From contig NC_033631.1 of NCBI RefSeq assembly GCF_001540865.1, positions 9,803,133 to 9,867,132 of the forward strand: a stretch of DNA of 64,000 nt. Reading direction: 5' to 3'. The notes under the pieces were generated by a model that searched no databases, was not told where the DNA came from, and worked only from the letters and a program-made list of their open reading frames with translations. Positions 11,336 to 20,754 of this stretch are shown here, piece by piece (the first letter of the stretch is position 1; every line of letters starts with the position of its first letter). The position numbers and the translations under genes were made by a program. This DNA is from Ananas comosus (lineage: Eukaryota > Streptophyta > Magnoliopsida > Poales > Bromeliaceae).

Positions 11336-12087
11336 GGGTTAATTTCATACAGGTCCCTGCAAATATAGTAAATTGCAGCTATATTCTTAAAAAGTTCAAC
11401 TTTCAAATCTTATCCCTGCAAAAGTTCTGATTTTTTCAATTATGTCCCTCTGATTAGGATCCGATAGAGAACTGTTAATTTTGTAACAGTAGAGTTATGA
11501 GATGATATTTTTTCCCTTGCCCTCTTGCTCTTGCTCTTCCTCTTCCTCTTCAGGTTGCGGGAGCAGACGATGGCGGCGGTGACGGCGACATTGCGAAGCT
11601 TGTCGGGGTTGCGGCCAACGAGGACGAGAACGAGGCGGAAGGCAAAGGCCCGGCTGATACCGTCGGAGGCGCAAGTGACGACGGCCCATGCGGGCACCAC
11701 GACGACGACGGCGACAACTCCATTCTCTCTCTCTTTCTCCACCTGTCTGTCCTCTCTCTCTTTTTCTTTATTATTATTATTATATATTAGGAAAAAGAAA
11801 AGAGAGGAAGAGAATGAAGAAGAGGAAGAGGAAGGAGAAGAGAATGAAGAAGAGGAAGAAGAAGAGAAAAGGAAAGAGAAAGAAGGGTAAAAATATTATT
11901 TTACCTTATTAATTGATCATGATTAAGTATTTCAACTATAGTTAACTAAACTTCTTTAACGGATCCTAACGGCAGGGACATATTTATAAATATTATGATT
12001 TTTACAGGAATAATTTATGAAAGTTGAACTTTGCAGGAATATATATGCAATTCACCGTATTTGCGGGGACCTGTATGAAATTAACTC
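11336..12087. mobile_element. Pack-MULE: non-autonomous Mutator-like element with captured gene fragment
   Basis: The 752-bp element has long terminal inverted repeats (GGGTTAATTTCATACAGGTC on the left, the inverse on the right) and a perfect 9-bp target duplication TAGATTTTA (11327-11335 and 12088-12096). Nine bases is the Mutator signature. The related unit near 10900 has the same surroundings without the insert. The interior switches abruptly to GC-rich, coding-like DNA (11520-11730) followed by a polypurine stretch (11790-11885). It encodes no transposase, so it would have needed one supplied elsewhere. Confidence 0.9.
11596..11694 (-). pseudogene. fragment of a 3-ketoacyl-CoA reductase (KCR) gene inside the Pack-MULE
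   Basis: Minus-strand translation gives PAWAVVTCASDGISRAF, then AFRL and LVLVGRNPDKL. This resembles the NADP-binding Rossmann start of the microsomal very-long-chain 3-oxoacyl-CoA reductase family (WAVVTG-x-DGIG-KAFAFxLA... LVLVxRNPDKL). The first Gly of the TGxxxGIG motif is Cys, another Gly is Ser, and about six residues are missing between the AFRL and LVLVGR parts. Only this ~33-residue piece is recognisable. It is a transduplicated fragment, not a working gene. The match is from memory of the family and should be tested by a protein search. Confidence 0.65.
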
Positions 12088-12600
12088 TAGATTTTATATC
12101 TCAAGACAATTTAGCAAGATACTTAAAATTTTTCTTTTTTCAACTATTAGCGGGTTAAAATTATTTTTTTAAAAAGATATTAACTAAACAAAAAAAAAAT
12201 ATCATACACAAAATTACAATAAAAAAATTTTAATTTTTTTGGTGAATTATTAACTCTATTCTAATCATTTAGGAAATAAATTGTATTATTAAATACTAAA
12301 AATTAAAATATTACTAAACCCCATGATGAAAATTTTTATTTTTATTGAATAATATTTTAATTTTTTCTTTTTGCTAAAAATTCAAAAGTTGCCTAATAGT
12401 TTTGAATTAAGGAGTCTAAAATTTTTTTTGAATTTGCTAATAGCTGAAGAAAGAAAAGTTTTAACCCCCTTACCAAATTGCTTCAAGATGTGGAATCTAA
12501 TTCCTACGTGAAAAGAAAGTTAGTTCCTACGGTCTCAAATGAATAATTTGGAGAATCCTTCCCACACAATTTTTGTTCAGGCAGAGACGGGTTGGTACTT

Positions 12601-12962
12601 TTATTTTTGCAACCCAATTCTCCTCTCTTTCTTATTCTACATCAATTTTCTTATTTTTTATTGCACAACTTATTTTTAAGTAATAACTATTATAAAACCA
12701 AAATTTATATTCAATGCATACAATTTATACTATATAAAAAGGTTATGTAAACAATATAAATTTTTATAATGAGATTTTAGAAATGTAATGTATAAAATTT
12801 ATTTTTATACTCGATATATGAAATATTTATCCTCCACCATTCTATCATTTTCTTCTTACTATAAAAAATTATTGTCTGCACTCGATATATTGGTGCATTG
12901 CATGCACTAAAATTACATGCACTAAAATTATTTTTTAATGATTAATATTACAAAATTAAAAT
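12601..12962. other. AT-rich intergenic DNA, nothing recognised
   Basis: This lies between the repeat cluster and the broken end of the gypsy element. No LTR sequence matching 18003-19867 is present here, so the retroelement's second LTR is missing. Confidence 0.6.
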
Positions 12963-13454
12963 TTAAACTTGAGTCTCGAACAAGTAGGGATAGAACTTCC
13001 GCATCACCGTCTCCGATTCCCACGTCACCTCACGCTTCTCGTGATGACTCCATTGTACTTTTACATAAGGTATGACCAGGTTGCGTAATTCATTTGTCTC
13101 ATAAGCAAGAATTCGCACTGGTCGCTTCTCATATCTCAAGTCCTCGCCAAGCTCCAGCGGAGTGAAATCAATCACGTGTGAGGGATCGAACATGTATCTT
13201 CTCAATGCCGAGTCGTGAAAAACATCATGAATACTGGCCAGTCGTGGGGGTAGAGCAATCCTGTAGGCTACTGGTCCAATTCGCTTCAATACCTCAAAAG
13301 GGCCTACAAACCGTGGACTGAGCTTTCCACGTACTCCGAATCTGCGTATCCCTCGGAAGGGCGAAACTTCCAAAAACACATGGTCTCCAACCTGAAACTC
13401 TATATCTCGTCTTCTGGTATCGGCATAGCCCCTCTGTCGACTCTGGGCTGTCAA
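12963..13454 (-). pseudogene. gypsy integrase C-terminal region with chromodomain remnant
   Basis: A 163-codon open frame contains the GPFEVLKRIGPVAYRIALPP signature of the integrase C-terminal (GPY/F) module near residues 51-70, the DVFH motif after it, and a terminal VTWESE...FYPYLF stretch typical of chromovirus integrase tails. It directly continues the integrase core fragment, in another frame. Confidence 0.8.
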
Positions 13455-14348
13455 AATATACGTACAATCTTAACCTTTTCCTCTGCTTCTATCAGAATCT
13501 CAGGTTCCAGAGTTCTCCTCTCACCCACATCACTCCAATACAAAGGGGATCGACACCTGCGTCCATGCAACGCCTCAAACAGAGCCATTTGAATGCTCAT
13601 TTGATAGCTGTTGTTATACGCAAATTCAACTAATATTAAATGCCGATGCCACCCTCCTCCAAAGTTCAGGACACATGCTCTCAGCATATCCTCCAAAGTC
13701 TGAATGGTCCGCTCTGACTGACCATCTGTCTGTTGGTGAAATGTTGTGCTGAAATGTAGCTGTATATCCAAGGCCGTATGAAAACTCCTCCAGAAATGCG
13801 AGACAAATCTCGGGTCTCGATCCGATACTATCGAGGTAGGCACACCATACAATATGACAACCCCATCCAAGTATAACTGAGAGAGTCTCTCTCTAGACCA
13901 GGTGGTCTGTATTGGTAGGAAGTGAGCAGACTTAGTCAGTCTGTCCACTATTACCCAAATCGCATCAAAACCACCCTGTGCTCTAGGTAATCCCACGACA
14001 AAGTACATCGTGATCTGCTCCCATTTCCACTCGGGGACTGGCAGATTCTGAAGCTTGCCAGTAGGTACCTGATGCTCAGCTTTCACCTGTTGGCAAGTCA
14101 GACACTAAGCCACATATCTGCCAATGTCCCGCTTCATTTCATTCCACCAGAAAAAGTGGCTTCAAATCCTTATATATCTTGATTCCATCAGGGTGAACCG
14201 TATAAGGTGAGTAATGAGTCTCTCTCAAAATCTCATCTCGGATCTCTGAATCCATAGGCACACACAGTCGGTCCCTATACCGCAGTACTGAACTGTCTAC
14301 AGTAAAAGTCTCCGCCTGTCCCCTCACCAACTGCTCTCGAATCCTCAA
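13451..14348 (-). pseudogene. gypsy integrase core and zinc-binding region, broken
   Basis: 13451-14086 carries the core with DAIWVIVDRLTKSAHFLP, the second Asp region (GVPTSIVSDRDPRF) and the Glu-containing STTFHQQTDGQSERT motif, so the DDE layout is visible. 14139-14348 holds the upstream zinc-finger portion (LRETHYSPYTVHPD). Stops separate the two. It inserted the element's cDNA when active; it is now inactive. Confidence 0.85.
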
Positions 14349-14499
14349 TAAGTGAGAGTCTCCACTCTATTTCTCCCTGATCCTGTCCAATAGAGTGGGC
14401 TGCAAGACCATAGACATCAGTCTCGCAGTAGACCCAGGGGACACTACCTCGAGCCTCAACAATTGCACCTTCTCAAGTAACGACCTCTGCTGAGTAATC

Positions 14500-14914
14500 A
14501 ACATGCTCAAGCTCTACACTGATTTTCTGCTCAACGCATCTGCCACCACATTCGCCTTGCGAGGGTGATACTGAATACTCATATCATAATCCTTCAATAA
14601 CTCTAACCACTGGCACTTTCTCAGATTCAACTCTTTCTGGGTGAACAGATACTTGAGACTTTTATGACAGTGGAAACATCACAGTGCTCGCCATACAAGT
14701 AATGCCGCCACAATATTAAGGCAAAAATCACTGCAGCAAGCTCCAAGTCATGCGTAGGGTAATTCTTTTCGTAATTCTTTAATTGCTGAAAAGTATAAGC
14801 AATTATCCTACCATGCTGGACCAGCACACAACCCAAACTACAATGCGATGCATCATTGTAAATCACAAATCCTTCCCCCATAACTGAAAGGGCTAGGATA
14901 GGAGCTGACATCAA
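14500..14914 (-). pseudogene. gypsy RNase H region, broken
   Basis: The frame 14627-14914 contains [15 protein letters not shown] and [16 protein letters not shown], the catalytic-block motifs of gypsy RNase H, with N where Ser/Thr usually precedes the first Asp. The downstream part ([13 protein letters not shown]) continues in a shifted frame to about 14500. It would degrade the RNA strand of the RNA-DNA hybrid. Confidence 0.8.
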
Positions 14915-14917
14915 TCT

Positions 14918-15922
14918 CTATCTCAAATCGTCAAAGCTCCGCTGACAATTCTCACTCCAGATAAACTTAATTCCCTTTCGAGTCAATCGAGTGAGGGGTG
15001 TCGAAAGCTTCGCAAGGCCTTCCACAAAACGGCGGTAATATCCAGCTAGTCCAAGAAAACTCTTCACCTCAGTCACCGTCGTCGGTTTGGGCCAATTCCG
15101 AATAGTATCAATCTTCCTCAGGTCCACTGCTACTCCAACCGCAGAAATCATATGGCCCAAGAAAGAAACTTTCCGCAGCCAGAACTCGCACTTCTTCAAC
15201 TTAGCATGCAACTTCTTCTCCATCAGAAGTTGTAGCACAATCCTCAAGTGCTCCTCATGCTCGACATAGCTCCGGGAGTATATCAAAATATCATCAATGA
15301 ATACGACTACGAATCTATCCAAGAACGGCTTAAACACTCTATTCATCAAATCCATTAATACAGCAGGAGCATTCGTCAATCCAAAAGACATCACGGTGAA
15401 CTCACAATGCCAATACCGAGTCCGAAAAGCCGTCTTGGGAACATTCTCGGTCCTCACCCTCAACTAGTGGTAACCTGACTAGAGATCAATCTTCGAAAAG
15501 ACACAAGATCCTTGCAGCTGATCGAACAGATCATTAATGCGCGGCAAACGATACTTGTTCTTGATGGTCACTTTATTCAGCTCCCGATAATCCACACACA
15601 ATCGAAGTAAACCATCATTCTTCTTTACGAATAACACTAGCGCTCCCCAAGACGATACACCGGGTCTCACATACCCCTTGTCTAGCAAATCCTAAAGCTG
15701 CGCCTTTAGCTCTCTCAGCTCTGCCAGTGCCATCCGGTAGGGTGCCTTCGAGATTGGCGCAGTTTTAGGAACTACGTCGATCACAAACTCGATCTCTCTA
15801 TCCGGCGGCATAATCGTCAACTCCGAAAAAAAACATCCGAAAACTCGCAGACTATAGGAATATCCTCCAGTCCCGGTACCGCCGTAGGCATCTCTACAAC
15901 CGTCGCCAGAAAAGCGATACAT
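14918..15922 (-). pseudogene. gypsy reverse transcriptase region, broken
   Basis: Three adjacent frames split the domain. 15692-15922 has the start ([10 protein letters not shown]). 15479-15688 has [17 protein letters not shown]. 14918-15463 has [15 protein letters not shown] and the catalytic FIDDILIYS box (usual Y/F-x-DD). Stop codons at the frame joins look like point mutations. The connection domain ([10 protein letters not shown]) follows in the last frame. Confidence 0.88.
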
Positions 15923-16096
15923 CCCCTACTCAACAACTGTCGAGCCCTCGCCGATGAAATCCAAGTGGCAAACAGTGTACTTCGGCAGCACCTATACGTG
16001 AACTCTTCCTGGCCTGGCTTGCGAAATGTCACTGTCCTTTCTCCACAGTCGATAGTAGCATAGTACCGCACCAGCCAATTCATGCCAAGCACAATA

Positions 16097-16544
16097 TCAA
16101 AGTCCTGCAGCTGCCCTAAGACCAACAGGTCTGCGGGCATTAGCCACGAGCCCAGCTGCACCGGACAAGACCAATAACACTCTGCTACCTGTTACACATG
16201 GTCGGGAATCTGCACCTCTCGTGCATGCAACAACGGCCCTACCTCTAAGCCATGCAATGATACAAATACTCGCTAATAAAGGAATGTGATGCACCAGTAT
16301 CAAAGAAGGTACGAGCTCTAATAACAAAAATCAAAATAATACCTGCCACCACCTGGTCGGCTGCTGTAGAGTCCTCCACCTGAGCTGTGTACACTCTACC
16401 ACCCGGGGCCTGCTGTCGCCGCTTACTCTGTCGCGGCACCGACGCTCTGTCCTCTGGCGGTAACTCAGTGATGCTCCATGAGACTGCTGAGGTGCCGGCT
16501 GTGCAGACATCGTCGATGGTGCTGGTGATGCTGCTCGGGGACAA
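16097..16544 (-). pseudogene. gypsy aspartic protease region, broken
   Basis: The motif FFDTGASHSFIS, near residues 78-89 of the 99-codon frame 16245-16544, is the DTGA active site of retroviral-type proteases. The downstream part continues in another frame (15817-16161), with DFDIVLGMNWL as the flap-end ILGMDWL-like motif. It would have cleaved the polyprotein. Confidence 0.8.
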
Positions 16545-17593
16545 GCTGCCCTCATATGTCCCTGCTGTTCACAAGTGAAACATCGGCCCTCTCACTGCTC
16601 ACACTGTCGAGACCAGTGCGGTCCGCCACAAATCACACACTGCGGAGTCCTCTGCGACTGCCTTTGTTGACAAGATCCTTCAGAACGCTGACGCCCAGAA
16701 AACCCACGACCCTGAGAGCGTGATCGTGGAGGCCTCAGCGGACGCTTGCTGCTCGACTGCCTTCCGTCATCTGGAATCGGGCGCTTCCTATCCTGACTCT
16801 GCCCCGGCACTGGAGCCTGCTCACGAATCGATACATCACATTTCTCCACCCACAACGCCTGCTCAATCGACGCATCCAAGGTCCTCAACCTCTGCGCTTG
16901 TACCAACCGAAAGATCTCTGGTCTCAAACCTCCCTCATACAGATATACATTGTGGGCCTCATCTATTACTACAAATGGCATACAGTTCAGAAGTAGCGTA
17001 AACTCACGGGTGTACTCCTAAACTGATCGCTCTCACTGCTGTAGCTTCTTCAGGTCCTTCTCGAGCTTCTGCTTCACGCTGTTTGGGAAATACGCCCCGT
17101 ACAACATTCCGCTGAACTCATTCCACTTCATTTGCAATGCTACCAACCATCGAGTCTGCCTCATCCTCCTCCACCAGGAGTGCGCATCGCCGGCCAAACA
17201 GGATACTCCCAAATATACCTGCTCTCGCTTCGGTATGAACAAGTCCTCAAATAACTTCTCCATCGCACTCACCGAGCACTCTACAACCCAGGGCTCCGTG
17301 CAGCTGCCGTCAAAACACGGTGGATCAAAACAGCGAAACCGAGCAAGCCTCTCAGCCATCTGCTCTTGCTCAGCCTCAGACATCTGCAACACCTCTGCAG
17401 AGAATGTAACTGGCGCCGTAGGAGCTGTCACTGGTGGGGGTATAGCTGCGGGTGGTGCGGCCAAGGGTGTAGTCGGGGTTGGAGCTGACTGCTCTGGTGC
17501 TCTAGGCGCTGGGCTCGACTGCGGAGCAAATGTCTCGCACATTCTCTGTAACAGGGCTCCTTGCTGCCTCGTCGCCTCAGTCAGGGCAGCCAA
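16540..17593 (-). pseudogene. gypsy gag region with two zinc knuckles, broken
   Basis: 17033-17593 starts with a Pro/Ala-rich N-terminus and contains the retrotransposon gag core (F-x-G...W...AxSWW motif and KWNEFSGMLYGAYFP). Stops at the next codons interrupt the conserved tail. 16592-16981 continues with a basic linker and CVICGGPHWSRQC, a CCHC-type knuckle. A second knuckle (CFTCEQQGHMRAAC) spans the join after another stop. It would form the capsid. Confidence 0.82.
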
Positions 17594-17982
17594 CTACTCT
17601 CTCAGATCTGGGGGTGTTACTCGGCCCTGCCTGCTCAGGCATCTCGAGTGGCGCGGCACGATCCCGCGTCGGCGATCGACCTAGGCATCGATACATGGCT
17701 ACCTGAAAGCAAAATAATGGTCAAATACAAAACACAATTAACTCTCGACCCAATCAAGCGAAAGTCTAGAAGGCCGCCTCTGTTTCTTCTCAAAATTATG
17801 CCGTCTGCAGCTGACATAATTTTCTTGGCCGAAACAGACACTCCTTCAGTCACTCACTCCACTTTAGGAGAAGTTAAAATAATTCAATCGCTGACTTTCG
17901 CGATGAATCACGCCTCTCGCGTCTTGCCTTCCTAAGATTTGTCAAGCTTAAAGTTTTCTATATCCCAATGGCCTAATACTAA

Positions 17983-17994
17983 GCTCTGATACCA
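17983..17994 (-). other. primer-binding site complementary to initiator tRNA-Met
   Basis: On the minus strand the sequence is TGGTATCAGAGC, the standard plant LTR-retroelement primer site. It sits eight bases from the LTR edge. Confidence 0.85.
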
Positions 17995-18002
17995 ACTTAA
18001 TC

Positions 18003-19867
18003 TGTCACGCCCCGGATTACACGTTTCCCCAGACACGCCTACAAATCCGTCGTATGCAAAAAAATTTTCCTGTATACGAAGCGATAGCTGTACTTGTAAA
18101 CAAATTCAAGCTACAACTAGTAGTACAGAGCTGCTAATCTGAACTGGATATAAATAAACATTAGGTTCACAATACATACAAAATCTTCCAGATACAACAT
18201 CTCTCACTCTAGCGAGTAACAAGCATAAGTATGTAAATGAACCAAAAACCAAATCTACATGTAGCTGGTACTCCTCTAGTATTGCAACAAGGGAAGGGAT
18301 CTAGCTCGCGACTCCCTTTCTACGATCAGAATCTGCGACAACAGCAGTCGCAGAAGAAGGCTCTGCAAAAAGGGGTCAACAACTGAGTGTGAGAACTACT
18401 ACAAAAGGTAATCCTCAGTGTATACCGCTATCGACCTCAATGGCTCACCCATTAAGTCTACAGAAAATATGATTAAGGATAGTAAAGGAAATTGAAAAAA
18501 CTCTACACCTACATGCCACTATATTATCGCTAACCAATATTAGCTATCTGTAGATATAAGTAAGATGCAATCTCTGACCCAATCTCACTAGGGACTGTGA
18601 ACACACTCGTCCCGCTTGTCGAAGCTACACTAACAACCACAATGCTGGGTTGTTGGTAGGGAGCAAGTCCAACCAGGACACTACGACAACAAAGTAAAAA
18701 TATTAAGCCCGACTCCAAAGTGGCACTTTTGGGCGTTACCCAACCGAGTATGCAAACGTGTCTCTGCCGAGCTCAATCAGGCTTTCACAGACTATAGTCA
18801 AAGCAAATGAGTTTAACTGGTCTAACAATCAAAATTCACGTGTCCTTGGCACAATCCGATGCAAAAATAGCAAACTAGGTCGACTGTCAACCGCAACGGC
18901 ACCCGACAGTCCAGAACAGTCTACACACTACTGTAAAATAAACTCGGCATCCCAACACGAGTGTAAACTCATTCTACACTAATCTGAATATCCACCGCAT
19001 ACAAACCGTGACGATTAAAACAAACTACAGCTCCTAAATCTAAATCTGGTAGTTTTCAGAAAATGACAATGTAGGATCTATCTGTTTTCTCCTAAGTCAA
19101 TTCCAGGTCCAACATGTAAAATTAAATTACTAGCTTAACTCTAAATTCAGATGTAAATACTAATTCATGAATTCGAATACTAGTAAGAAAAATAGACGGA
19201 TGATATATGTCGACAAATACTAAAACTTAAAAGATATTCCGACGATTTCGGTAAACTTCAACCCACCTTAAAACGCTCGTCCAACAATGATGAGAAGTCG
19301 AAAGGAGAGGAAATCCCACGCTCGCCCGGCCTCCAACAGCGCTACCACGACGCACGCACGCTCGAACGGCTCTTCGGCGCAACGTCGACGTCGATCCGAG
19401 CTCCAACCATAGCCTCCACCAAGCACATAACTAAAGCTAGAGAGAGAGAGAAGGATAATTAAGCTCCCCCACTGCCTCTCTATCCTAATTAAAGCAGTGG
19501 GGATAAGATTGAAAGGATCAAGGCAACAAAAGATCAAAAGGCCCTCACCTACTCAAACGGCTTCTCAACCCGCAAACTCACACACAGGGTACCGGTACCA
19601 GCCCGCTGCTGTTCCGAAACTTAGCATCAAATTGGCGCAACCCGAGAGCAGTCTATTTGAAAATACACTGGGGTATCGGTACTCCACACTAAAAACCTGG
19701 ACTTTACAGATTCCAATGTTAAAACTCTGCTCTCGCGTCGCACTGAGTCCGTTTTGCGTCTATTTCACGCTAAAACGACTCCAACTTATCCCGACACTTT
19801 CCAGATGTGTCGACAAATCTCAGATGCTAAAATCTCGCGGGCAATCCCAAAAACCAGGGGTACCACA
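18003..19867 (-). repeat. 5' LTR of the gypsy element (~1.87 kb)
   Basis: The boundary was chosen as TG...CA: the plus strand starts TGTCACGCCCCGG next to the primer site and ends GGGGTACCACA. The right flank (GTTCAAAACGGTATG) matches host sequence also present at 1695 and 5488, which supports the outer boundary. The target duplication cannot be checked because the opposite end of the element is lost. Confidence 0.75.
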
Positions 19868-20144
19868 GTTCAAAACGGTATGTATAATTTCTATACAATA
19901 ATTGCATATCTTTGTAAGCTCTATCATATTTAGGTAGGAAATTCTTTATATAATTATACTCTAGCAAATATCATCTTAAATATCAGATGTATAAATTTTT
20001 TTTATATTATATATATTCCGAAAAATTTCACACTTCCGTAAAAAAATAGAATGTTTTTTTTAAAAAAAAATTTGCCTTGCGAATGTGCAATGCGTGCTTT
20101 CAGCTATAATTTTATACTTCTGTTAAAAAAAAGTTAAAAAAATT
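19868..20144. repeat. third copy of the UGT-upstream block (empty MITE site)
   Basis: It matches 1695-1731 joined to 6408-6650, without the Harbinger MITE, and also matches 7415-7690. It lies upstream of UGT2 as 7415-7690 lies upstream of UGT1, which supports duplication of the UGT genes together with their flanks. Confidence 0.75.
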
Positions 20145-20470
20145 AGGAAAAACTTCAAAAAACCCCCCTGTGGTTTCACACTTTTTTCATTTTAGTACCC
20201 TGTGGTTTAAGGTGTATCAAGTTAGTACCCTGTGGTTTCTCACTTTATCACTTTAGTACCCTGTGGTTTAAAATGTATCAAGTTAGTATCCTGTGGTTTT
20301 GCACTTTATCACTTTAGTACCATATGGTTTCACACTGTATCACTTTAGTACCTTGTGATTTAAAAAACCACATGGTACTAACTTGATACAAAATTAAAAC
20401 CACAGGATACTAAAGTGATAAAGTGCAAAACCACAGGATACTAACTTGATACACTTTAAATACAGCTCTT
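20145..20470. mobile_element. MITE built of CCCTGTGGTTT repeats
   Basis: The left half repeats a ~50-base motif (GTACCCTGTGGTTT...TATCAAGTTA) and the right half is its inverse (AACCACAGGATACTAA). Diverged relatives lie at 55041-55366 and 60025-60385. It has no coding capacity. Confidence 0.65.
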
Positions 20471-20578
20471 TTATCTCGCATTTCGCCTCCTGAGGAGGGT
20501 GGGGGCCTAAGTAGAGCAAATGCCAAAAGATAAACACCTGAATTTAAAATCCTTTTGAAGTTTTTGGGGGATACACCA

Positions 20579-20729
20579 AAGCGTGAAAAAGTAAAATCAT
20601 GGGACACCAAATTTCACATAGTTCAATCATGGGACACCAAAGAGTGAAATAGTGAAATCATGGGACACAAAATTTTACATAGTTCAATCATGAGACACCA
20701 AAGAGTGAAATAGTGAAATCATGGGATAC
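20579..20729. repeat. tandem repeat ending at an assembly gap
   Basis: A ~50-base unit containing AATCATGGGACACCAAA is repeated about three times and runs straight into the run of N. Unresolved repeats of this kind are a likely cause of the gap. Confidence 0.75.
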
Positions 20730-20754
20730 NNNNNNNNNNNNNNNNNNNNNNNNN
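20730..20754. other. assembly gap (25 N)
   Basis: The 25 N lie where the first ~55-60 codons of UGT2 should be. The true length of the missing DNA is unknown. Confidence 0.95.

Larger units (their letters stand above)
10069..12600. repeat. local tandem/inverted repeat cluster hosting a Pack-MULE
   Basis: A ~120-bp unit is repeated at about 10072 and 10191. Next come three diverged direct copies of a ~400-500-base unit, starting near 10310, 10825 and 11245. Each has an AACAAAAATTGTATG-like start followed by a CAATTTAGCAAGAT-like motif. 12400-12590 carries the same unit in inverted orientation, so the whole may be a large fold-back element. The third direct copy is interrupted by the Mutator-type element at 11336-12087; the second copy is its empty counterpart. 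Confidence 0.65.
12963..19867 (-). mobile_element. Ty3/gypsy LTR retrotransposon, decayed, one LTR, probable chromovirus (Tekay/Del-like)
   Basis: Reading the minus strand, the order is LTR, primer-binding site, gag with zinc knuckles, protease, reverse transcriptase, RNase H, integrase and a C-terminal chromodomain-like stretch. Protease-RT-RNaseH-integrase order defines gypsy. The frame is interrupted by many stops and shifts, so it is not autonomous. The 3' LTR is absent: the element stops a few bases after the integrase region. The integrase wording (VDRLTKSAHFLPIQT) and the C-terminal WESE...YPYLF motif suggest the Tekay lineage, but this is a family-level guess. Confidence 0.9.

Noticed and set aside
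11525..11912. Plus-strand frames of 121 and 74 codons inside the Pack-MULE
   Set aside because: They are low-complexity Glu/Lys- and Thr-rich stretches from the polypurine part. The minus strand holds the recognisable KCR fragment.
18530..19901. Open frames inside the LTR (62-134 codons)
   Set aside because: No similarity to gag or pol, and they lie within the TG...CA LTR boundaries.
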